Positions 25,502 through 34,035 of a DNA stretch of 64,000 nucleotides are shown here, one piece after another. Every line of letters starts with the position of its first letter. The stretch's first letter is position 1. A model generated the notes under the pieces. It ran no database searches, had not been told where the DNA came from, and saw only the letters and a program-made list of their open reading frames with translations. The DNA lies in NCBI GenBank assembly GCA_035293565.1, contig DATGMP010000134.1, positions 6,331 to 70,330 on the forward strand, in the 5' to 3' direction. This stretch comes from DATGMP01 sp035293565. Its GTDB lineage: Bacteria > Pseudomonadota > Alphaproteobacteria > BOG-932 > Roseiterribacteraceae. The translations under genes and the position numbers were made by a program.

Positions 25502-27310
25502 TCAGTGGCTGTCGCGCGGCAATCCCATCGTCTGCGCGATCCGCTGGTATCTCTCGCTCCCTTCCAGGATGGCGCCGCGGTCGAGCTGCCCGACCATGCC
25601 GCGCTGGATCTCTTGCCATGGCGTCTGCGCAGGAGGGTAGGGATACCCGCCGCGTTCGGTCAGGGCGCGCCTGCGTTCCGCGAGTTCTTCGTCGGAGAGC
25701 AGAACATCGACGGTGCGCTTGCGCAGGTCGACGCGCACGCGATCGCCTGTGCGCAGCAGCGCGAGACCGCCATTGGCCGCCGCTTCCGGCGAGGCGTTGA
25801 GGATCGAGGGGGAGCCACTCGTGCCTGATTGGCGGCCGTCGCCGATGCACGGCAGCGTATGAATGCCGTCATGGATCAGATATGCGGGCGGGCGCATGTT
25901 CACGACCTCTGCTGCGCCGGGAAAGCCGATCGGCCCGGTTCCCCGTATCACGAGCAAAGAGTCCGGCGTGATACCGAGCGCAGGGTCGTCGATGCGCCGA
26001 TGATAATCTTCCGGTCCATCGAAAACGACCGCCCGTCCCTCGAATGCCATAGGATCGTTCGGATTGGACAGATAGCGCGCCCGGAACTCGGCGCTGACGC
26101 CGCTCATCTTCATGATCGCCGCATCGAAAAGGTTTCCACGCAAGACTACAAAGCCAGCATCCGCCATCAACGGATCCGCAATTGACCGGATCACGCGTTC
26201 GTCCTCGATGCGTCGGTTGCGGCAGTTCTCGCCGATGGTTAGGCCATTCGCTGTAATGGCATCTTCGGCGATCAGCCCGCGGTTCATCAGTTGCGCGACC
26301 ACCGCAGGAATCCCTCCGGCACGGTAGAGATCTTCTCCGAGATACTCCCCTGCCGGCTGCAGATTGACGAGGAGCGGCACCTTGTTCCCATAGGATTGCC
26401 AATCTTCGAGCGTGAACTCCACTCCGGCGTGGCGCGCAATCGCTGCCAAATGAATCGGCGCGTTGGGGGAGCCGCCGATCGCGGAATTGACGACGACCGC
26501 GTTGAGAAACGCCTTGCGCGTCATGATGTCCGACGGCTTCAAATCTTCGTGCACCATGGCGACGATGCGCTTGCCGGTACGATAGGCCATTTCCTGGCGG
26601 TCGCGATAAGGCGCGGGGATCGCCGCAGAGCCGGGAAGCTGCATGCCCAAGACCTCGGCCAATGCGTTCATCGTAGTGGCCGTGCCCATCGTGTTGCAGT
26701 AGCCCGCCGACGGTGTTGAAGACGCTACAAGAGAGAGGAAGCCCTCCTCGTCGATTTCGCCGACGGCGAGCATCTGCCGGGCCTTCCAGACAATCGTGCC
26801 AGAGCCTGTCCGCTCACCCTTATGCCAGCCATTCAGCATCGGTCCGACGGACAGCGCTATCGCCGAAATATTGACAGTCGCCGCCGCCATCAAGAGCGCG
26901 GGCGTGGTCTTGTCGCAGCCGATCGTCAGCACCACGCCATCGAGGGGATAGCCGTAGAGCACCTCGACCAGCCCAAGATAGGCGAGATTGCGGTCGAGGC
27001 CAGCCGTCGGGCGTTTTCCCGTCTCCTGGATCGGATGGACCGGGAACTCCAACGGAATACCTCCAGCTTCGCGGATGCCGTCTCGGATCCGCTCGGCGAG
27101 CGTCAGGTGAGGGCGGTTGCAGGGGGACAGATCCGATCCTGTCTGCGCGATCCCGATTATCGGCCTTCCGGAGCGCAACTCGTCCAGACTGAGGCCGAAA
27201 TTCAAATAGCGCTCGAGGTAGAGCGCCGTCATGTCGATATTGGCCGAATTGTCGAACCATGCTCGTGACCGCAGCTTGCGCCTCGGCTCGGCGGTATCGT
27301 TCTTGGTCAT
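25502..27310 (-). CDS. IlvD/Edd-family sugar-acid dehydratase (probable galactonate dehydratase)
   Basis: A 602-residue iron-sulfur dehydratase of the pentonate/hexonate branch (xylonate, arabinonate and galactonate dehydratases). Cluster cysteines are C64 (SDLSPCNRPH), C132 (IGCDKTTP, with K134 at the metal site) and C205 (GYCNTMGTA). The segment LLMAAATVNISAIALSVGPMLNG (here in part) is diagnostic of the branch. The classic DgoD is an enolase-superfamily enzyme, so here the IlvD type would take its place. It is the first gene of the operon with lactonase, dgoK and dgoA and is divergent from the sugar transporter. Confidence 0.88.
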   Translation of the reverse strand: MTKNDTAEPRRKLRSRAWFDNSANIDMTALYLERYLNFGLSLDELRSGRPIIGIAQTGSDLSPCNRPHLTLAERIRDGIREAGGIPLEFPVHPIQETGKRPTAGLDRNLAYLGLVEVLYGYPLDGVVLTIGCDKTTPALLMAAATVNISAIALSVGPMLNGWHKGERTGSGTIVWKARQMLAVGEIDEEGFLSLVASSTPSAGYCNTMGTATTMNALAEVLGMQLPGSAAIPAPYRDRQEMAYRTGKRIVAMVHEDLKPSDIMTRKAFLNAVVVNSAIGGSPNAPIHLAAIARHAGVEFTLEDWQSYGNKVPLLVNLQPAGEYLGEDLYRAGGIPAVVAQLMNRGLIAEDAITANGLTIGENCRNRRIEDERVIRSIADPLMADAGFVVLRGNLFDAAIMKMSGVSAEFRARYLSNPNDPMAFEGRAVVFDGPEDYHRRIDDPALGITPDSLLVIRGTGPIGFPGAAEVVNMRPPAYLIHDGIHTLPCIGDGRQSGTSGSPSILNASPEAAANGGLALLRTGDRVRVDLRKRTVDVLLSDEELAERRRALTERGGYPYPPAQTPWQEIQRGMVGQLDRGAILEGSERYQRIAQTMGLPRDSH

Positions 27311-27361
27311 GCTGGCCGATCTGCGCTCCCGGCGAAAAATATTGACGCGTCCGCCTCTCGA

Positions 27362-27378
27362 ATATACTCAGACAAATA
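27362..27378 (-). promoter_or_regulatory. Shared 17-bp motif, site A
   Basis: On the minus strand this reads TATTTGTCTGAGTATAT. It lies between the divergent dehydratase operon and sugar transporter genes and matches 14 of 17 positions of site B before the galactose dehydrogenase. Probable operator for the GntR-family regulator encoded nearby. Confidence 0.6.
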
Positions 27379-27419
27379 GAATAGGGCAACACACACTGCC
27401 GCGACGATTAGAGGGAAGA

Positions 27420-28709
27420 ATGGTTCAATCGCTTCAGACCCTGGAGGTGCCGAACCCGGCTGGCGCGCTCCGAGAGCCGACGCGATACCGTGCGGCGCTA
27501 AGGCTTCTGGCAAGCCTCTTCTTCATCTGGGGCTTCATCACCGTCATCAACAATACGCTGCTGCCGCATCTGCGCGCGGTGTTCGACCTCAATTATACGC
27601 AGACCACGCTTCTCGAGTCGGTTTGGTTCATCGCCTATTTCGTCGCGTCGCTGCCGTCCGCCTGGCTGATCGAGCGGGTCGGGTATAAGCGGGCCATGGT
27701 GATCGGCCTCCTCATCATGGCGGGCGGCGCGCTTGGCATGATTCCGGCGGCGCGGATTCCGTCTTATGGCGTGGTGCTCGTCGCCCTGTTCGTGATCGCG
27801 AGCGGCATTACGCTGCTGCAGGTCGCCGCCAATCCGTATGTCTCGGTCGTCGGACCGCCGGAAACCGCCTCATCCCGCTTGAATTTCGTACAGGCGTTCA
27901 ATTCTCTGGGCACGACACTCGCGCCGCTCTTCGGCGGTTACCTTATTCTCGGTCGCTCAATTTCCGGGCGAGCAGGCGATGCCTTTCAAGCGATGGGGGC
28001 AGCGGATCGCCTGGCGGACGCGCGATCGGTTCAGCTGCCTTATCTGATCGTCGCGGTTGTGCTTGTGATCCTCGCCATCGTGATCGCCCGATTTCCGTTG
28101 CCGGCGATGGGCGCGGCAACCCGCCGGAGCGTCGCGGCCGAGCGCAAGAAGGACTCACTTTGGCGGCATCGGAACCTGATTTTCGGGGTGCCGGCGATGT
28201 TCATGTACCTGATTGCGGAGATTGGGGTTTCCAACCTCTTCATCAATTTCGTTTCCGAACCAGAAATCGGGAACCTCACGCACGAGCAGGCGTCGCATTA
28301 CCTGTTCCTGCTGTGGGGCGGCATGATGCTCGGCCGTTTCATCGGTAGTTCGCTCATGCGGTACGTGCCGGCCGAGCGCGTACTCGCGGCTGCGAGCATC
28401 GGAGCCGCCGCCGTGGTGCTCGTGGCGGCCCTCGGCGCCGGACAGGTCGCGATGTGGGCGCTCATCTCCGTCGGCCTGTTCCATTCGATCATGTTCCCGA
28501 CCATCTTCACGCTCGGGATTCGGGGGCTTGGGCCGCTGACGGAGGAAGGGGCCGGCCTCCTGATCATGGCGATCGCCGGCGGGGCATTGGTAGTGGTTCA
28601 GGGCGCCTTTGCCGATTCCTTCGGCCTGCAGCGGTCGTTCCTGCTCACCGCGGCTTGCGAGCTGTTCGTTCTGTCTTACGCGGTGTGGGGAGCGCGTCCG
28701 GCCGACTAG
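27420..28709 (+). CDS. Glucose/galactose MFS transporter (FucP/GluP type)
   Basis: A 429-residue, twelve-helix sugar:proton symporter of the FHS family. Clear family blocks are LFFIWGFITVINNTLLPHL, NYTQTTLLESVWFIAYFVAS, ASGITLLQVAANPYVSVVGP and SSRLNFVQAFNSLGTTLAP (partly quoted). The ATG at 27420 follows GAGGGAAG; upstream extension is unconserved. It would bring galactose or glucose into the cytoplasm for the adjacent oxidative pathway. Its 3' end overlaps the convergent GntR gene by 65 bp. Confidence 0.92.
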   Translation: MVQSLQTLEVPNPAGALREPTRYRAALRLLASLFFIWGFITVINNTLLPHLRAVFDLNYTQTTLLESVWFIAYFVASLPSAWLIERVGYKRAMVIGLLIMAGGALGMIPAARIPSYGVVLVALFVIASGITLLQVAANPYVSVVGPPETASSRLNFVQAFNSLGTTLAPLFGGYLILGRSISGRAGDAFQAMGAADRLADARSVQLPYLIVAVVLVILAIVIARFPLPAMGAATRRSVAAERKKDSLWRHRNLIFGVPAMFMYLIAEIGVSNLFINFVSEPEIGNLTHEQASHYLFLLWGGMMLGRFIGSSLMRYVPAERVLAAASIGAAAVVLVAALGAGQVAMWALISVGLFHSIMFPTIFTLGIRGLGPLTEEGAGLLIMAIAGGALVVVQGAFADSFGLQRSFLLTAACELFVLSYAVWGARPAD

Positions 28710-29475
28710 CGGCATCGGATTTCCGCATCGAGATGCGCGTGTCTTCGAGCGCGAGATCGATCAGGTTTAGCATCGCCGCGCGCGCCGCATCGGCATTCGC
28801 AGCGGCGATCGCGTCATAGACGCGACGATGGTCGGATACAGAGTTGCGAGGAAGCGCCCCGCCGCGATGCTTGAAGATGGTGGTCCAATTGACCGCTGCT
28901 CCAATGCTGGCGCCGAGCGTCATCAATGCTTCGTTGTGTGTAGCGCGCAGTATCGCGTCATGGAATTCGCGGTCGGCGGCGCGTCCGGCCTCGGTAGCCA
29001 GCGTTTGGCGCGTCATGACGGAAAGGGCATTCCGCATGACCTTAAGCTCGGAGCTGGTTCGGCGTTGCGCGGCGAAGCCGGCCGCGGCCGGTTCGACCAC
29101 CGACCGCAACTCAAACAGGTTGCGTACGAATTCGACATCGGGTTCGCCGGCGAATGCCCATGCCAGCACTTCTGGGTCGAGGAGATTCCACCGTTCACGG
29201 GGCAAGACCCGGGTGCCTGCCTTTGGCCGGCTCTCGACCAGCCCCTTTGCTATCAGCACCTGCACGGCCTCGCGATAAGCCGTGCGGGAGATATCCAGCT
29301 TCTCCGAGAACGCCACCTCTCCCGAAAGCGTCGTGCCGGGCGGGTATTGGCCCGACAGGATCGCTCCACCGAGCCAATGGGCAATCGCGCCATGCAGCCG
29401 CCGCCCGGTGCCACGAGGTTCCCCGGATGGGCGGGGTTTCGCCGGTTTGACCAAACGATGCTCGGTTGTCGCCAC
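28645..29475 (-). CDS. GntR-family (FadR subfamily) transcriptional regulator
   Basis: A 276-residue regulator with a GntR winged helix at residues about 25-90 (YPPGTTLSGEVAFSEKLDISRTAYREAVQVL, quoted in part) and an FCD ligand-binding domain (ELRSVVEPAAAGFAA, REFHDAILRATHNEAL, DHRRVYDAI). DgoR-like repressors of galactonate genes belong to this subfamily. Start codon is a GTG after GAGGATGAAAC. It is divergent from galactose 1-dehydrogenase and lies inside the galactose locus. The 17-bp motif found three times around here is its best candidate operator, though binding is not shown. Likely inducer: galactonate or KDGal (inference). Confidence 0.88.
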   Translation of the reverse strand: MATTEHRLVKPAKPRPSGEPRGTGRRLHGAIAHWLGGAILSGQYPPGTTLSGEVAFSEKLDISRTAYREAVQVLIAKGLVESRPKAGTRVLPRERWNLLDPEVLAWAFAGEPDVEFVRNLFELRSVVEPAAAGFAAQRRTSSELKVMRNALSVMTRQTLATEAGRAADREFHDAILRATHNEALMTLGASIGAAVNWTTIFKHRGGALPRNSVSDHRRVYDAIAAANADAARAAMLNLIDLALEDTRISMRKSDAASRPDALPTPRKTERTARKPR

Positions 29476-29555
29476 GTTTCATCCTCGTCCTGCTTTTTCT
29501 CTACCCTTGATCCGAACGAAAGCCAACGCCGAGCTTGCCACGCGCCGTGTCCATC

Positions 29556-29572
29556 TATATGTCTGAGTAATT
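29556..29572 (+). promoter_or_regulatory. Shared 17-bp motif, site B, overlapping a promoter
   Basis: TATATGTCTGAGTAATT lies 73 bp before the galactose dehydrogenase start. A possible promoter overlaps it: TTGCCA at 29535-29540, 17 bp, then TATGTC at 29558-29563 inside the motif. Site C before the TonB receptor has the same layout. Binding there would block RNA polymerase. Confidence 0.6.
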
Positions 29573-29645
29573 ATTGGGAGAAGGGGCTCGTGCCGAGGCG
29601 TCTCCCGATCGCGGGACACGCTTTGGGTTTAGAGGTGCATTGAGA

Positions 29646-30572
29646 GTGGGGCCTATTCGCATCGCGCTCGTCGGCATGGGTAAGATCGCGCACGATCAGC
29701 ACGTCCCGGCGATCGCAAGCAATGACAGCTTCATTCTAACCGCTACGGCCAGCCGAAATGGGCATGGCGTTCCGGGCGTAGCTCATGCTGAGTCGCTCGA
29801 AGCTCTGTTGGAACATGGCCCGCCGATCGATGCGGTCGCGCTCTGCACTCCACCTCGGGTTCGCTACCCGCTCGCGGCGTTGGCCTTGGAGCGTGGGCTT
29901 CACGTGTTTCTTGAGAAACCTCCTGGCGCAACTGTGAGCGAGGTCGACGCGCTGCAAGCCGCGGCCCGCAGGCATGACCGAACCTTGTTCGCGAGTTGGC
30001 ACTCCCGCTTTGCGCCCGGGGTCGAACCTGCGCGAACCTGGTTGGCGGAGCGCCATGTCGAGTGGGCCTCGGTGGTATGGCACGAGGACGTGCATGTCTG
30101 GCATCCCGGCCAGAGCTGGATCTGGGAACCCGGAGGCTTCGGCGTCTTCGATCCGGGAATCAACGCCCTCTCTATCCTCACCCATATCCTTCCCCAGCCG
30201 TTCTACGTGACCAAGGCGAAGCTCGGATTTCCCGAAAATCGGGCCGCGCCCGTCGCGGCGAAGGTCGCGTTTCGCGACGCGGCCGGCGCGACGATCGCAA
30301 CGGATCTCGATTTTCGGGAGGCCGGCCCGCCAATTTGGGACATTGTCGTCAAGACCGATGCCGGCACGGCGAAGCTCTCGGCGGGCGGCGCAGCGCTTTC
30401 GCTTCCCTCGGGCATGACGCAGTTCGAGGAGCAGGAATATCCGGCTCTCTATCGCCGTTTCGAAGGCTTGATTCGGGTCGGTGCGATCGAGGTCGATGTC
30501 CGGCCGCTCCAACTGGTCGCCGACGTCTTTTTGTCCGGATCCCGGGAAACCGTCGATCCGCTTTACGACTGA
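29646..30572 (+). CDS. gal: D-galactose 1-dehydrogenase (Gfo/Idh/MocA family)
   Basis: Oxidises D-galactose to galactono-lactone with NAD(P)+, the entry step of the De Ley-Doudoroff pathway. The 308-residue sequence closely follows Pseudomonas galactose dehydrogenase: PIRIALVGMGKIAHDQHVPAI, FLEKPPGATVSEVDAL, HEDVHVWHPGQSWIWEPGGFGVFDPGINALS (each quoted in part) and YRRFEGLI. The GTG at 29646 aligns exactly with the family start (M-x-PIR); a TTG at 29640 is an alternative. Closely related enzymes also use L-arabinose. The rest of the pathway is on the other strand 2-6 kb away. Cytoplasmic. Confidence 0.9.
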   Translation: MGPIRIALVGMGKIAHDQHVPAIASNDSFILTATASRNGHGVPGVAHAESLEALLEHGPPIDAVALCTPPRVRYPLAALALERGLHVFLEKPPGATVSEVDALQAAARRHDRTLFASWHSRFAPGVEPARTWLAERHVEWASVVWHEDVHVWHPGQSWIWEPGGFGVFDPGINALSILTHILPQPFYVTKAKLGFPENRAAPVAAKVAFRDAAGATIATDLDFREAGPPIWDIVVKTDAGTAKLSAGGAALSLPSGMTQFEEQEYPALYRRFEGLIRVGAIEVDVRPLQLVADVFLSGSRETVDPLYD

Positions 30573-30643
30573 GCGGCGAACTTGAAAAGCCAGAGCAGGA
30601 TTCAGTGCGCTAACGAAGCGAGGCTTTCGACGGTGAGAGCCGC

Positions 30644-30964
30644 ATGAGCAAGGACATCGTCGCGCGACGCTATGAAGCCGCGCGGGCCTATCATCCGCCT
30701 ATGCCGGCACCCTTCGATTTCGGCGTGGACACGCTCAGCATCGAAGAGCTCCTGAACGCCCCGGCCACATGCGAACTCGTCTCCCGGCATGCGCCGTGGG
30801 TCGCCACGATGGCCGACACCGAAGCGTTCCAGCCTTACCTTTCGATCTTCACGGTGCGTGACATCGCGCATTTTCTGCCCATGGATCTCTCGAATTCCAT
30901 CGCCGCGCTCGATGCCGGGCTGCGGAGCCTTCCGCGGTCAGCTTGGCCCAACGATGTGCGCTAG
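30644..30964 (+). CDS. Small protein with a recurring ~65-residue domain (stand-alone, no signal peptide)
   Basis: A 106-residue protein of no family I recognise. Residues about 29-98 (LSIEELLNAPATCELVSRH ... FLPMDLSNSIAALDAGLRSLP) resemble the whole mature part of the secreted protein at 33612 and the C-terminus of the hydrolase at 53002. Shared pattern: L-L-x-x-P-x-A, then V-x-(K/R)-x-x-P, a Met/Phe-Thr-Leu stretch, (L/Y)-x-P, and finally I-x-A-(L/I)-D-A-x-L-x-x-L. This copy has no signal peptide. Its stop overlaps the GH2 start by 11 bp, so the two are translationally coupled. A folding, export-pairing or regulatory role for the glycosidase is speculation. Confidence 0.75.
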   Translation: MSKDIVARRYEAARAYHPPMPAPFDFGVDTLSIEELLNAPATCELVSRHAPWVATMADTEAFQPYLSIFTVRDIAHFLPMDLSNSIAALDAGLRSLPRSAWPNDVR

Positions 30965-33494
30965 CTTTTCCGCCGGCGTGAATCGGCGCCAAGTCATGAA
31001 AGGAGCCGCTGGGACGATGGCGCTCCCCCTCCTTGGCATTACGCCTGCGAGCCACGCGGCCGCCCTCCCGAAGTCCGCCGTGCTCGGTCTCGGTCGGGAT
31101 CAGCCGTTCGACTTCGACTGGCGATTCTGCCGGGGCGACAATGACGCGTTTGCAGCGCCGGAGTTTGACGACAGCGGCTGGCGCGAGGTGGACCTGCCGC
31201 ACGATTGGAGCATTGAAGACCTGCCGTATCGCGAAGGCTCCGGAATCGTCGGGCCCTTCGATCCGAACAGCGAAGGCGGCGCCGCGACCGGATTCTCGGT
31301 TGGGGGCGAGGGATGGTACCGCAAGCGGTTCAGCGGAGACGGGGTGCCGGCGAAGGCGCATATCGAGATCCTATTCGAGGGGATCTACAACGAGAGCGAC
31401 GTTTGGCTGAACGGGCAACATCTTGGCGGCCATGTCCATGGTTATACGCCGTTCGCGATTGACCTGACGCCGAACCTGCGGTGCGGAGACAATGTGGTCG
31501 CCGTCCGCGTGCGCAATCTCGGCAGGAACAGCCGCTGGTATTCAGGCTCGGGAATCTACCGCGGTGTTACGGTCGACGTGCATCCCGAAGCTGCCAGGGT
31601 CGGGCGCTGGGGCGTAGCTATCGCGACGCGTCGGATCACGGAGACTTTGGCGGAACTCGAGATCGAAACGCGTCTCGTTCGCCCGACTCCGGATCTGCGT
31701 CTGGTGAGCCGCATCCGCAACGCGGGCGGCACGGTGGTGACCGAAAGCGCATCGGCGGCCACTGATCTCGTCAAGCAAGCCGTGACCATCGCGTTTGCCA
31801 GGCTGTGGTCGCCTGATACACCCACGCTCTATACGCTCGAGACGGAGCTTCGGCGCGGTGACCAAGCGATTGACGCCGTGTCCACGCCGTTCGGGGTCCG
31901 GATCGTCACCTTCGATGCCGAAGCGGGAATGCGGATCAACGGTGTGCCGGTCAAGCTGCGCGGCGGCTGCGTCCATCATGACAATGGATTGCTCGGCGCC
32001 GCGGCTTTCCCTGATGCGGAGGAGCGGCGCGTCCGCCTATTGAGGGCGCGGGGTTTCAATGCGCTCCGTAGCTCGCACAATCCTCCGTCGCGCGCCTTCC
32101 TCGATGCCTGCGACAGGCACGGCATGCTGCTGATCGATGAAGCTTTCGACACGTGGTTCGCGCCCAAGCAGCCGCGGGACTACTCGACTCATTTCCGGCT
32201 GGATTGGGAAACCGCCCTCTCCACGATGGTTCTGAGCGCGCGCAATCATCCGTCCGTGATCATGTGGAGCATTGGAAACGAAGTCCCGAAACGCTCTAGC
32301 TCGGAAGGGCTGGAGACCGCCTGGCGCCTTGCCAATGCGGTTCATCGCCTCGACCCGACGCGCCCGGTAACCGCGGCCGTCAACGCGTTCGCTGGACGGC
32401 CGATGATCGCCGACCAAGACACGGCTCGACCCGGATTTGGAGGGATGGCCGATGAATCAGCCGCGATGTTCCTCGACGTCGTCGGCTACAACTATAAGCT
32501 CGACCGCTATGCGTCCGATCATGCTCGATATCCCAAACGGGTGATGTTCGGGTCGGAAAGTTTTCCTAAGGAAGCCTTCGAGGTCTGGTCGTTCGCCGAA
32601 GCGCATCCCTACATGATCGGCGACTTCGTTTGGGCGGCAATGGATTATTTGGGAGAGGCCGGAGTCGGCAACGTTGCGCGGAATAGGTCCAATTCATCCC
32701 TGCCGGTCATTCCGGCTTGGCCCTGGGTCATTTCGAATTGCGGAGATGTCGACCTGATCGGAGAACAGAAGCCCCAGTCGTACGCACGCGATGTCGTCTG
32801 GCGCGTAAGCCCCATCGAGATGGCAGTGCTGCGCCCGCTTCCGGACGGGATGTACGAGCATCCGAGCATGTGGGGCTGGTCGAACGAATGCCAAAGCTGG
32901 ACCTGGCCCGGCGCGGAAGGGCAGGGACTAAAGGTCCGAGTTTATGCTCGCGCCCAGAGGGTTGAACTCCATCTCAACGGGAAGCTCGCAGCAGCAACAT
33001 CGTTGAGCAGCGGCGAAACGCTTCCGGTAGAATTCGAGATTCCCTATGCGCCCGGGCGCCTCGAGGTAATCGCATTTCGTGGGGAGCAGGAGATCGGGCG
33101 CCGCAGCCTCGAAACGGTTGGGGCGGCGGCGACGGTCGCGCTCCTGGCGGAGGAGCACGTTGCGAGCGCCGAGCGTGGCCGGCTTGCCTATATCCGGGTC
33201 GAGGTGACCGACGCGAAAGGCCGATGGGTACCGGATGCGAAGCATAGGATCCGGCTCACGACCTCGGGACCTGCGAAGCTTCTCGGGTTCGGCAGCGGGA
33301 GTCCTCTGGCCCAGGCCAGCTTCCAGTCGCACGAAGCCGAGACATATGGCGGGCGCGCCCTGGCGATCTTGAAGACGGGGGGTACGCCAGGCACCGTTCG
33401 GTTGACGGCCGAGAGCGAAGGGCTTCGACCCGGTTCGATCGCCATTCGCCTGGATCGATCAAGCGAGGTCCCCGGCAATACGAGGGGCGCCTAA
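30954..33494 (+). CDS. GH2 beta-galactosidase-type glycoside hydrolase, Tat-exported
   Basis: An 846-residue glycosidase with the GH2 order: sugar-binding jelly-roll (DLPHDWSIED, GEGWYRKRF, GIYNESDVWLNGQHLGGH), immunoglobulin-like domain, TIM barrel and C-terminal DUF4982-like region. Acid/base is E443 in WSIGNEVP and nucleophile is E535 in FGSESFP. The N-terminus starting at ATG 30954 has a twin-arginine signal (VNRRQVMKGAAGTMALPLLG, cut near SHA), so a folded enzyme would be exported to the periplasm. Location within the galactose locus supports beta-galactosidase activity, though GH2 also includes glucuronidases and others. The start overlaps the preceding small gene. Confidence 0.9.
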   Translation: MCASFSAGVNRRQVMKGAAGTMALPLLGITPASHAAALPKSAVLGLGRDQPFDFDWRFCRGDNDAFAAPEFDDSGWREVDLPHDWSIEDLPYREGSGIVGPFDPNSEGGAATGFSVGGEGWYRKRFSGDGVPAKAHIEILFEGIYNESDVWLNGQHLGGHVHGYTPFAIDLTPNLRCGDNVVAVRVRNLGRNSRWYSGSGIYRGVTVDVHPEAARVGRWGVAIATRRITETLAELEIETRLVRPTPDLRLVSRIRNAGGTVVTESASAATDLVKQAVTIAFARLWSPDTPTLYTLETELRRGDQAIDAVSTPFGVRIVTFDAEAGMRINGVPVKLRGGCVHHDNGLLGAAAFPDAEERRVRLLRARGFNALRSSHNPPSRAFLDACDRHGMLLIDEAFDTWFAPKQPRDYSTHFRLDWETALSTMVLSARNHPSVIMWSIGNEVPKRSSSEGLETAWRLANAVHRLDPTRPVTAAVNAFAGRPMIADQDTARPGFGGMADESAAMFLDVVGYNYKLDRYASDHARYPKRVMFGSESFPKEAFEVWSFAEAHPYMIGDFVWAAMDYLGEAGVGNVARNRSNSSLPVIPAWPWVISNCGDVDLIGEQKPQSYARDVVWRVSPIEMAVLRPLPDGMYEHPSMWGWSNECQSWTWPGAEGQGLKVRVYARAQRVELHLNGKLAAATSLSSGETLPVEFEIPYAPGRLEVIAFRGEQEIGRRSLETVGAAATVALLAEEHVASAERGRLAYIRVEVTDAKGRWVPDAKHRIRLTTSGPAKLLGFGSGSPLAQASFQSHEAETYGGRALAILKTGGTPGTVRLTAESEGLRPGSIAIRLDRSSEVPGNTRGA

Positions 33495-33611
33495 ATGAGC
33501 GTCGTCCTTTGGGCATCCTTACCGCTGCGCACGGTTCCCTCGCGGACTGCGCCGAGATCGCGACCGCGCGCGTGAGGGGAACTAAGCATAATTTGAAAGA
33601 AGGAGAAAAGC

Positions 33612-33947
33612 ATGCGCTCGCTAACAATCGCCCTACTCACATCGCTTTCCGTCACCCTGCCGCAGATCGGCGCGGCGGTTGCGGAAACATCCGGCGCCGG
33701 CGGCGCCCTGGCGCAGGCGACTCATGCGGCTTACAGCACACAAACGACAGACCTCGGCACGTTGCTTGACGATCCAGCCGCAAAGGCGATCGTCGACAAG
33801 TATCTACCGGGATTATCGACAAACGACCAAGTCGACAGCGCCCGTAACATGACATTGACCGAGATGCAGCAATACGCTCCGGACACGATCACCGCCCCCG
33901 CCTTAGCGAAGATCGACGCGGACCTGGCCAAGCTGCCGAAGAAATAG
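33612..33947 (+). CDS. Small secreted protein made of the recurring ~65-residue domain
   Basis: A 111-residue protein. A Sec signal peptide (MRSLTIALLTSLSVTLPQIGAAVAE) and short linker lead into LGTLLDDPAAKAIVDKYLPGL, then NMTLTEMQQYAPDTI and LAKIDADLAKLPKK. The domain matches in pattern and spacing the C-terminal 65 residues of the hydrolase at 53002 and more loosely the small protein at 30644. It looks helical and acidic with no cysteines. AAGAAGGAG precedes the ATG. It lies between the GH2 and GH3 genes on the same strand and is probably cotranscribed. I do not recognise the family and assign no function. Confidence 0.82.
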   Translation: MRSLTIALLTSLSVTLPQIGAAVAETSGAGGALAQATHAAYSTQTTDLGTLLDDPAAKAIVDKYLPGLSTNDQVDSARNMTLTEMQQYAPDTITAPALAKIDADLAKLPKK

Positions 33948-34035
33948 GCCGACGCGTGGGGCGAAAACATCGAATTCGCGTTGCGCCTGGACGTCGCACC
34001 GTCGGGCCGTACGTCGGGCCTAAGGGAGCAATGTA

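Noticed and set aside
30789..30953. Upstream extension of the GH2 protein
   Set aside because: It lies wholly inside the small gene at 30644 in another frame; the Tat signal follows the ATG at 30954.
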